From positions 1-5,012 of the forward strand of contig BNYG01000083.1 in NCBI GenBank assembly GCA_026000155.1: DNA of 5,012 nucleotides. The letters are read 5' to 3'. Numbering within the stretch: position 1 is the first letter of the stretch; every line of letters begins with the position of its first letter. This document shows, piece by piece, positions 1 to 5,012 of this stretch. A program made the translations under genes and the position numbers. Under the pieces are notes generated by a model, which was not told the DNA's origin, searched no databases, and saw nothing but the letters and a program-made list of their open reading frames with translations. This DNA comes from Bacteroidia bacterium. Lineage in GTDB: Bacteria; Bacteroidota; Bacteroidia; Bacteroidales; Azobacteroidaceae.

Positions 1-5
1 TGTCT

Positions 6-13
6 TAATTTTG
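6..13 (+). promoter_or_regulatory. Probable Bacteroidetes-type -7 promoter element of the pst operon
   Basis: The bases TAATTTTG match exactly the TAnnTTTG -7 consensus recognised by the primary sigma factor of Bacteroidetes. The G of the box lies 23 nt before the A of the pstS ATG, so transcription would start near position 18 and leave a very short, A-rich leader of roughly 18 nt with no Shine-Dalgarno. The matching -33 element, if there is one, and any phosphate-responsive operator would lie left of the window and cannot be seen. Confidence 0.6.
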
Positions 14-35
14 TATTACTAAAAAATTAGAAAAA

Positions 36-95
36 ATGAAAAGAACAATTTTAACCGTAGTCATTGCAGCCATCGCATTGTTTGGCGCGCAAGCA
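36..95 (+). other. Sec signal peptide of PstS
   Basis: Residues 1-20 have a basic N-terminus (K2, R3), a hydrophobic core (ILTVVIAAIALF) and an A-x-A type end (AQA), with predicted cleavage before Q21. Because no cysteine follows, signal peptidase I rather than lipoprotein signal peptidase is expected to cut. This is motif reading, not a program prediction. Confidence 0.85.
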
Positions 96-851
96 CAGAA
101 AATCAAAGGCTCGGACACCCTGTTGCCCTTGTCGCAAAAAGAAGCCGAAAGTTTTATGAAATCCAATCCTTCGCAAACCCTCACCGTAACCGGTGGCGGA
201 AGCGGCGTAGGTCTTTCCGCACTCATCGAAGGAACAACCGATTTGGCGCAATCTTCGCGAAAAATCAAATTTGATGAAAAACAAAAATTGCAGGAAAGCG
301 GCAAGACCGTCAAAGAAGTCATCGTGGCTTACGACGCCTTGGCCGTCGTTGTTCATCCGTCCAACAAAGTAAAAAACCTGACCCGCGAACAGTTGGAAGG
401 TATTTTTACCGGAAAAATTAAAAACTGGAAAGAACTTGGCGGTGAAGATGTGAAAATCATCCCTTACTCGCGCGAAACATCGTCGGGTACGTATGAATTT
501 TTCAAAGAAAGCGTATTGAAAAACAAAAACTACCTGAACGGCATCATGAGTATGCCCGCCACAGGAGCGATCATTCAATCCGTTAGTCAGACCAAAGGCG
601 CTATCGGTTATGTCGGATTGGCTTACCTGAATAAAAACGTAAATGCGATTCATGTTTCCTACGACCAGGGAAAAACCTACGTGGAACCTTCGGTCGCCAA
701 TGCTAAAAACAAAACCTACCCGATTGTCCGCGCGTTGTTTTACTATTATGTAACGCAATCGGAAAAGAAAGTAAAACCCTTTCTGGACTTTGTTTTATCG
801 GATGCAGGACAAAAGATTGTAACGGAAACCGGATATATCAATCTGAAATGA
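36..851 (+). CDS. pstS: Phosphate ABC transporter, periplasmic phosphate-binding protein PstS
   Basis: Captures inorganic phosphate in the periplasm and delivers it to the PstC/PstA permease. The 271-residue product starts with a Sec signal peptide (MKR, then a hydrophobic stretch at about 4-17, predicted cleavage after AQA at 18-20). There is no lipobox and no cysteine anywhere, so it should be a soluble periplasmic protein rather than a lipoprotein. Recognisable ligand-site segments are GSDTL (25-29), GGGSGVG (53-59), DLAQSSR (69-75) and the phosphate loop SRETSSGT (145-152). GAIGYVGLAYL (188-198) is a further family-typical block. It is shorter than the E. coli protein (about 346 aa) and resembles the short PBP-like PstS form common in Bacteroidetes. 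The ATG at 36 is chosen because the signal peptide begins there directly behind the -7 box. The stop overlaps the pstC start by 4 nt. The long minus-strand open frame opposite it is a shadow. Confidence 0.96.
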   Translation: MKRTILTVVIAAIALFGAQAQKIKGSDTLLPLSQKEAESFMKSNPSQTLTVTGGGSGVGLSALIEGTTDLAQSSRKIKFDEKQKLQESGKTVKEVIVAYDALAVVVHPSNKVKNLTREQLEGIFTGKIKNWKELGGEDVKIIPYSRETSSGTYEFFKESVLKNKNYLNGIMSMPATGAIIQSVSQTKGAIGYVGLAYLNKNVNAIHVSYDQGKTYVEPSVANAKNKTYPIVRALFYYYVTQSEKKVKPFLDFVLSDAGQKIVTETGYINLK

Positions 852-2056
852 ACCGTTTGAGAAAAATAGGCGAACGCATAGTGGAAGTGATGCTTACCTT
901 AAGCGGCAGCATCACTTCCCTTGCCATTTTACTTATTATCTTGTTCTTGTTCAAGGAAGGAATCGGTCTGTTCAACAATCCCGAAATTGAAAAAGGCTAT
1001 GTCCTTTGCCTGAATTCATCCAATCCGGTCGAAAAACTGACACCGTATCAAATCAAGCAAATTTTCGATTCGGAAATAGAGAATTGGAAGGAAGCTGGTG
1101 GTACGGACGGTGAAATCATGCTTTTCCGGTTCGATGAAATCTTCAATATGTATTCCGATGAAGAATTGGGCGAAGATTATGCTTTGCTTCCGCAGAAATT
1201 GGGCGAAGTCATAGCCCAAAATCCGGATATTATCGCTTTCTTTCCTGAAAAATATCTTCCCGAAGGAAATCGTTCCGTCAAAAAATTGCCCTTGGAAAAT
1301 ATCCAGGTACAGGATTTTTTCGGAGGGAAAGAGTGGTTGCCGACAGCTACGCCGATGGCGCAATTCGGTGTTCTTCCGTTGATATTGGGGACGCTGTGGG
1401 TGAGCCTTTTTGCTATTCTGATTGCGCTTCCTTTGGGATTGGGTGTCGCCATTTACTTGTCGGAACTGGCGAACGAACGGACACGTAAATTGCTGAAACC
1501 GACCATTGAACTGCTGGCGGGTATCCCTTCGGTGGTCTATGGCTTTTTCGGATTGGCAGTCATTGTCCCGCTTATCCAACGAACCGGTCATTTGCCGGTC
1601 GGCGAAACGGCTTTGGCAGGCAGTCTGATATTGGCGGTCATGGCGTTGCCTACTATTATTACCTTGGCGGAAGACGCCATGCGCAATACACCGCGCGCCA
1701 TGCGGGAGGCCGGTTTGGCTTTAGGCGCCACCCAATGGCAAACGATTTACAGTGTGGTGATTCCTTATGCGGCATCGGGTATTACGGCAGCCGTGGTGTT
1801 GGGAATCGGCCGGGCCATCGGCGAAACGATGGCGGTTCTGATGGTCACAGGAAATGCAGCGGTCATGCCTCACTCCTTGTTTGAACCGGTACGCACGATT
1901 CCGGCGACTATTGCCGCCGAATTGGGAGAAGCGCCGGCAGGAGGAACACATTACCAGGCGCTGTTTTTGTTGGGTTGTATTCTTTTTATCATTACAATGA
2001 TCATCAGCATATCGGCGGAAGTAATTTCAAAAAAACAAATCAATCAAGGATTATGA
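848..2056 (+). CDS. pstC: Phosphate ABC transporter, permease subunit PstC (with extra periplasmic domain)
   Basis: One of the two inner-membrane subunits forming the phosphate channel, paired with PstA and powered by PstB. The product is 402 residues, against about 319 in E. coli. A basic N-terminus (RLRK) precedes TM1 at about 14-36. Residues about 50-158 form a periplasmic insert related to PstS (described separately). The permease core follows, with TM segments at about 175-200, 222-242, 256-274, 310-334 and 370-392. The cytoplasmic EAA loop that docks on the ATPase is visible at about 275-302 (EDAMRNTP...REAGLALGATQWQTI), and GRAIGETMAV at 321-330 is a PstC hallmark. The start codon overlaps the pstS stop (ATGA), implying translational coupling, and the stop overlaps the pstA start in the same way. 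The identity as PstC rather than PstA rests on gene order and the GRAIGETMAV block. Confidence 0.95.
   Translation: MNRLRKIGERIVEVMLTLSGSITSLAILLIILFLFKEGIGLFNNPEIEKGYVLCLNSSNPVEKLTPYQIKQIFDSEIENWKEAGGTDGEIMLFRFDEIFNMYSDEELGEDYALLPQKLGEVIAQNPDIIAFFPEKYLPEGNRSVKKLPLENIQVQDFFGGKEWLPTATPMAQFGVLPLILGTLWVSLFAILIALPLGLGVAIYLSELANERTRKLLKPTIELLAGIPSVVYGFFGLAVIVPLIQRTGHLPVGETALAGSLILAVMALPTIITLAEDAMRNTPRAMREAGLALGATQWQTIYSVVIPYAASGITAAVVLGIGRAIGETMAVLMVTGNAAVMPHSLFEPVRTIPATIAAELGEAPAGGTHYQALFLLGCILFIITMIISISAEVISKKQINQGL
995..1321 (+). other. PstS-lobe-like periplasmic insert within PstC
   Basis: PstC residues about 50-158 lie between TM1 and TM2, on the periplasmic side by the positive-inside rule. 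Residues 53-97 align without gaps to PstS 104-148 with 17 identities in 45: SN, V, LT, Q, IF, I, NWKE, GG, D and I are shared in order. After a segment 10 residues shorter than in PstS, residues 121-146 align with PstS 182-207 (shared Q, I and YL, plus similar hydrophobics). The aligned PstS region corresponds to the central lobe of a two-lobe binding protein. The SSGT phosphate loop of PstS (149-152) has no counterpart. Homology is inferred by eye from these matches; a role in docking PstS or in sensing is speculation. Confidence 0.75.
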
Positions 2057-2907
2057 ACAGAAAAACAACGCAGAAAATAGCTTTCATTACCTTCCGGTCA
2101 TTAGGATTATTGGTGGTTGCGATTCTTTTTTGGATCCTTGGCTTTATTATTTACAATGGGATAAGCGTGATCAGTTGGGAATTTTTGACCACAGCGCCCA
2201 CCGAAGGCATGACCGCCGGCGGTATCTTTCCGGCGATTGTCGGGACACTTTGTTTGACGCTCGGCAGCCTGGTTCTTTCTTTCCCGCTAGGGGTGATGTC
2301 CGCCATCTACATGAGCGAATATGCAGGAAACGCTCGTGTCGTCAAGTTTATCCGCGTAATGACGAATAATCTGGGAAGCATTCCTTCCATTATTTTCGGT
2401 CTGTTTGGGATGGCTTTGTTTGTGAATACCTTGGGTTTTGGAGACTCCATCATTGCCGGTTCTTTTACACTCGGATTATTAGCGCTCCCCTTGGTCATAC
2501 GCACCACGGAAGAAGCCCTCAAAGCCATTCCGGATTCGTACCGGACAGGCAGTCTGGCATTGGGAGCCAACCGCTTACAAACCATCCGGCGAGTCATATT
2601 GCCGATGGCGTTTCCGAATATCATCACCGGCTTGATCCTCTCTATCGGCAGGGTTTCGGGCGAAACAGCGCCCATTCTGTTTACAGTAGCCGCTTATTTC
2701 CTGCCCAAATTGCCCCATAGCATCTTCGACCAGGTCATGGCCCTGCCTTACCATTTATATGTTATTGCAACGAGCGGAACCGACATCGAAGCTTCGCGCC
2801 CCATCGCTTACGGCACGGCTTTGGTGCTCGTCCTGATTGTATTGTTGATGAATTTATTGGCAACTACTTTGCGAAGATACTTCGGAAAGAAAGTGAAAAC
2901 AAATTAA
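2053..2907 (+). CDS. pstA: Phosphate ABC transporter, permease subunit PstA
   Basis: Second inner-membrane permease subunit, pairing with PstC to form the phosphate translocation path. The ATG at 2053 gives 284 residues and overlaps the pstC stop (ATGA), the usual arrangement. The frame stays open upstream to an ATG at 1975, but that lies inside pstC and would add 26 polar residues unlike the family, so it is rejected. AAGGA at 2046-2050 is only 2 nt from the start, so it probably does not act as a normal ribosome site. TM segments are at about 14-36, 60-86, 106-127, 132-150, 186-210 and 252-274. The EAA loop is at about 153-178 (EEALKAIP...[13 protein letters not shown]), followed by [12 protein letters not shown] (199-210), the PstA equivalent of the PstC GRAIGETMAV block. 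Length matches the family (E. coli about 296). There is no PstS-like insert here, unlike in its partner. Confidence 0.95.
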   Translation: MNRKTTQKIAFITFRSLGLLVVAILFWILGFIIYNGISVISWEFLTTAPTEGMTAGGIFPAIVGTLCLTLGSLVLSFPLGVMSAIYMSEYAGNARVVKFIRVMTNNLGSIPSIIFGLFGMALFVNTLGFGDSIIAGSFTLGLLALPLVIRTTEEALKAIPDSYRTGSLALGANRLQTIRRVILPMAFPNIITGLILSIGRVSGETAPILFTVAAYFLPKLPHSIFDQVMALPYHLYVIATSGTDIEASRPIAYGTALVLVLIVLLMNLLATTLRRYFGKKVKTN

Positions 2908-2909
2908 CG

Positions 2910-3656
2910 ATGATTGAAACAAAAAATATAAACTTTTATTATGGCGATTTCCATGCCCTGAAAGATATCAGCATGGAGATGCAAGCCCACACCGTGACGG
3001 CGCTTATCGGCCCGTCGGGATGCGGAAAATCTACTTTTCTGCGATTGTTCAACCGGATGAATGATTTGATTGACGGTACACGGCTCACCGGTGAATGTCT
3101 GATTGAGGGAGAAAACATTTACCACAAATCCGTCCAGGTGGACGAATTGCGGAAAAAAGTCGGCATGGTTTTCCAGAAACCGAATCCGTTTCCCAAATCC
3201 ATTTTTGAAAATGTGGCTTATGGTTTGCGGGTAAATCATATCGGTGACAAATCCTATATTACCCAGCGGGTGGAAGAATCGTTGCGAGATGCCGCTCTTT
3301 GGGACGAAGTGAAGGACAAGCTGAAAAAATCGGCCTTCGAACTTTCCGGCGGACAGCAGCAACGGCTTTGTATTGCCCGCGCGTTGGCTATCTCGCCGTC
3401 TATCCTGCTGATGGACGAACCGGCTTCGGCGCTCGACCCGATTTCGACGTCTAAAATTGAAGAGTTGATTCATTCGCTCAAAAAAGACTATACGATTGTG
3501 ATCGTTACCCACAATATGCAGCAAGCCGCTCGTGTCAGCGACAAAACCGGATTTTTCATGTTGGGGGAATTGATTGAATACAATGATACGAAAAAAATGT
3601 TCCTGAATCCGGAAAAGGAACAAACACAAAATTATATAACCGGTAGATTCGGATGA
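2910..3656 (+). CDS. pstB: Phosphate ABC transporter, ATP-binding protein PstB
   Basis: Cytoplasmic ATPase that dimerises beneath PstC/PstA and drives phosphate import by ATP hydrolysis. All ABC motifs are intact in the 248-residue product: Walker [10 protein letters not shown] (34-42), Q-loop glutamine Q89, signature LSGGQ (145-149), Walker B ILLMDEP (165-171) with catalytic E170, D-loop SALD (173-176) and switch histidine H201. PstB-specific wording includes FNRMNDLI (47-54) after Walker A and [17 protein letters not shown] (89-105) around the Q-loop, which separates it from other importer ATPases. Length agrees with the family (about 250-260). It begins 2 nt after the pstA stop and ends 4 nt before phoU, consistent with one operon. 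No Shine-Dalgarno is evident. The ATPase is expected to act with PhoU in reporting phosphate status, as in other Pst systems. Confidence 0.97.
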   Translation: MIETKNINFYYGDFHALKDISMEMQAHTVTALIGPSGCGKSTFLRLFNRMNDLIDGTRLTGECLIEGENIYHKSVQVDELRKKVGMVFQKPNPFPKSIFENVAYGLRVNHIGDKSYITQRVEESLRDAALWDEVKDKLKKSAFELSGGQQQRLCIARALAISPSILLMDEPASALDPISTSKIEELIHSLKKDYTIVIVTHNMQQAARVSDKTGFFMLGELIEYNDTKKMFLNPEKEQTQNYITGRFG

Positions 3657-3660
3657 AAAT

Positions 3661-4332
3661 ATGAAACATACAGATAAAGAAATGCAAGCGCTCAAAGAAG
3701 AAGTGAGCCAAATGTGGAAATTGGTATTGTCGCAATTGGAGAAAGCAAAACAAGCTTTTTTCAATGACGATATTGAAGTGGCCCGCGAAGTCATCAGTCG
3801 TGAAAAGCGTGTAGATGCGTTCGAATTGAAAATCGACAGCGATTGTGAGAATTATATCGCCCTGTACAGTCCTGTGGCGGTGGATTTAAGGCTGACGCTT
3901 TCGCTGATTAAAATCAGCCAGACGCTGGAACGCATCGGCGATTTTGCCGAAAGCATTGCCCGGCATGTCATTGACGACGATTGCACTAAAATTGACCCTC
4001 GCTTATTGGAAGAACTGCAATTGGAACAAATGTTCGACATCCTCATCGTCATGCTGTACGACAGTTTTGTCGCGCTCGAATCGGAAAATACACGCATATC
4101 GGGAAAAATTCTGGCTAAAGACGAAGAAGTCGATGTCATTTACCGGAATTCTATTGATATTCTGACGGCCTACCTGCAAGATAACCAGTCATTTATCCGG
4201 TGCGGATTGAAAACCTTCCTGTTGATTCGCAAATTGGAACGTATTGGAGACCATTGCAGCAACATTGTAGAGGAAATCGTGTTTTATGTGGATGCCAAAG
4301 TGTTAAAACATAGGGTAAAAGAAATAAAGTGA
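3661..4332 (+). CDS. phoU: Phosphate signalling/transport regulator PhoU
   Basis: Cytoplasmic or membrane-associated helical protein which, in studied bacteria, restrains the Pst importer and keeps the PhoR-type kinase in its repressing state when phosphate is plentiful. The 223-residue product has the two-fold repeat of three-helix PhoU domains. The repeated metal-cluster helices are clear: LERIGDFAESIAR (89-101) in the first half and LERIGDHCSNIVEEIVFY (192-209) in the second. In the first half DLRLTLSLIKISQTLERIGD (75-94) is family-typical. The length is close to E. coli PhoU (241 aa) though slightly short. It lies 4 nt after pstB, its usual place at the end of the pst operon. The stop TGA is followed within 2 nt by the probable promoter of the next gene. 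No terminator is visible after it, so read-through into the regulator is likely. Confidence 0.95.
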   Translation: MKHTDKEMQALKEEVSQMWKLVLSQLEKAKQAFFNDDIEVAREVISREKRVDAFELKIDSDCENYIALYSPVAVDLRLTLSLIKISQTLERIGDFAESIARHVIDDDCTKIDPRLLEELQLEQMFDILIVMLYDSFVALESENTRISGKILAKDEEVDVIYRNSIDILTAYLQDNQSFIRCGLKTFLLIRKLERIGDHCSNIVEEIVFYVDAKVLKHRVKEIK

Positions 4333-4333
4333 T

Positions 4334-4341
4334 TAACTTTG
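4334..4341 (+). promoter_or_regulatory. Probable internal -7 promoter element for the response regulator
   Basis: TAACTTTG is an exact match to the Bacteroidetes TAnnTTTG -7 consensus, lying in the 30-nt gap between phoU and the regulator. Transcription would begin near 4346. No convincing -33 TTTG was found at the expected place (around 4311-4315, within the phoU 3' end), so strength is uncertain. The distance from box to the ATG at 4363 (22 nt from the box G) nearly equals that in front of pstS (23 nt). No stem-loop terminator is seen in this gap. Confidence 0.55.
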
Positions 4342-4366
4342 CAAAAAAATATGACAAAAAATATGG
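4342..4366 (+). repeat. Imperfect 12-13 nt tandem repeat at the regulator start
   Basis: CAAAAAAATATGA (4342-4354) is followed directly by CAAAAAATATGG (4355-4366) and then a partial third copy (CAAAATAC). Each of the first two copies carries an ATG, at 4351 and 4363, in the same reading frame, so the gene has two possible starts four codons apart. The poly-A runs make slippage a plausible origin. Confidence 0.7.
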
Positions 4367-5012
4367 CAAAATACAAGATTCTGATTGTTGACGACGACCC
4401 CAATATTTGTGAAATACTTAGCTATAATCTCACGAACGACGGTTATGAGTCGGTTTGCGTCCATTCGGCGGAAGAAGCTGTAAGCAAGTTGAATTCCGAA
4501 TATGCGCTGATCCTTTTGGATGTCATGATGGGCGGCATGTCGGGTTATAAACTCGCTGAAACACTGCGCAATAAAGGAAATCAAATTCCCATTATTTTCT
4601 TGACGGCGAAAGATACTGAAAATGATATGCTGACCGGATTTTCGGTGGGCGGAGACGATTATATTTCCAAACCGTTTTCATTAAAAGAAGTATCGGCACG
4701 TGTGAAAGCGATTTTGAAACGGAAAAAAACAGAAAGCGTAGCGGAGAAAAAATTGTTTTTCAAGGATATTATTATCGACTTTGAGTTGAAAGAAATTACA
4801 ATCGGAAAAGACAAAATTGCCTTGACAAAAACGGAATTTGAGATTGTATCGCTCTTAGCTAAACACCCCGGCCGGATATTTTCCCGCGAGGAAATGATTG
4901 ACATTATCTGGACAGAAAGCCCTTACATCACGGAACGAACCGTGGATGTACACATCACGCGCTTGCGTAAAAAATTGGGAGCGCATGCTTACCTTATTTC
5001 TAATCGTTCTGG
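4363..5012 (+). CDS. OmpR/PhoB-family response regulator, C-terminus cut by the window edge
   Basis: Two-component transcription factor, probably the phosphate-response (PhoB-like) regulator given its place behind pst-phoU. The receiver domain is residues 1 to about 118, with the acidic pocket D10/D11, phosphoacceptor D53 (LILLDVMM), T81 (FLTAK) and K103 (SKPFS), all the residues needed for phosphorylation. A basic linker (KRKK) leads to a winged-helix DNA-binding domain from about 130, with LTKTEFEIVSLLAKHPGRIF, then SREEMIDIIW and the recognition helix TERTVDVHITRLRKKLG (190-206). The frame stays open to the last base, at SNRSG, just before the usual wing tip, so roughly 10-20 residues are missing. 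The ATG at 4363 (MAKYKILIVDDD) is preferred over the in-frame ATG at 4351 (adds MTKN) because family members begin this way and the promoter spacing matches pstS. PhoB is inferred from context; sequence alone only fixes the OmpR/PhoB family. No histidine kinase is in the window. Confidence 0.93.
   Translation, partial: MAKYKILIVDDDPNICEILSYNLTNDGYESVCVHSAEEAVSKLNSEYALILLDVMMGGMSGYKLAETLRNKGNQIPIIFLTAKDTENDMLTGFSVGGDDYISKPFSLKEVSARVKAILKRKKTESVAEKKLFFKDIIIDFELKEITIGKDKIALTKTEFEIVSLLAKHPGRIFSREEMIDIIWTESPYITERTVDVHITRLRKKLGAHAYLISNRS

Noticed and set aside
51..758. 235-residue open frame on the minus strand opposite pstS
   Set aside because: It lies fully antisense to a clear pstS, and its protein is rich in F, R and G with no recognisable domain, as expected from the complement of a biased coding frame.
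1016..1591. 191-residue minus-strand open frame inside pstC, overlapping the unusual insert
   Set aside because: Considered because it covers the insert, but its protein is low-quality antisense composition; the plus-strand frame carries the PstS similarity and continuous membrane segments.
2046..2050. AAGGA as the ribosome binding site of pstA
   Set aside because: It is only 2 nt from the ATG, too close for normal Shine-Dalgarno use, and the organism type relies little on such sites; translational coupling through the ATGA overlap is more likely.
1975..2052. Upstream ATG giving a 26-residue longer PstA
   Set aside because: The extension is encoded within pstC in another frame, is polar and histidine-rich and unlike PstA N-termini; the ATG at 2053 overlaps the pstC stop as expected.
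2904..3794. 296-residue open frame on the minus strand across pstB and the start of phoU
   Set aside because: Despite its length it is antisense to intact pstB with all ABC motifs, and shows no domain, signal or sensible start context.
4320..4362. Possible terminator between phoU and the regulator
   Set aside because: The gap is A/T-rich with no inverted repeat forming a stable stem, so no terminator is called.
4333..4584. 83-residue minus-strand open frame at the start of the regulator gene
   Set aside because: It is antisense to the receiver domain with conserved catalytic aspartates on the plus strand, and has no features of its own.

Overview
The window is a compact, one-directional phosphate locus on the + strand: pstS-pstC-pstA-pstB-phoU, followed by the start of an OmpR/PhoB-type response regulator gene that runs off the right edge. 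It encodes a high-affinity ABC phosphate importer (periplasmic binding protein, two permease subunits, ATPase), the PhoU signalling and control protein, and a probable phosphate-response transcription factor. Nothing is coded convincingly on the minus strand, and no stretch without a gene exceeds about 35 bases.

The organism is most likely a member of the Bacteroidota, probably order Bacteroidales. The support is: two exact copies of the Bacteroidetes sigma-ABfr -7 element (TAnnTTTG), each just upstream of a start codon; AT-rich leaders with no convincing Shine-Dalgarno; a short (271 aa) PstS without a lipobox; an enlarged PstC; and a response regulator with the DVMMGGMSG and FLTAKDTEND wording typical of that phylum. 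A genus cannot be named from this sequence.

Layout: 1-35 is the tail of the upstream region, with a probable -7 box. pstS (36-851) overlaps pstC (848-2056) by 4 nt (ATGA), and pstC overlaps pstA (2053-2907) by 4 nt (ATGA). pstB (2910-3656) follows after 2 nt and phoU (3661-4332) after 4 nt. The response regulator (4363-5012, C-terminus missing) begins 30 nt after phoU, behind its own -7 box. The first five genes look like one transcriptional unit; the regulator may be transcribed both by read-through and from its own promoter.

The most interesting point lies inside PstC. Between its first transmembrane helix and the permease core is a periplasmic insert of about 110 residues that aligns with the central lobe of the PstS encoded next door (17 identities over 45 ungapped residues, plus a second weaker block), but lacks the PstS phosphate-binding SSGT loop. 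It looks like a half binding-protein domain, unlikely to bind phosphate in the PstS way, built into the permease. The rest of the window is a conventional Pst/Pho locus.
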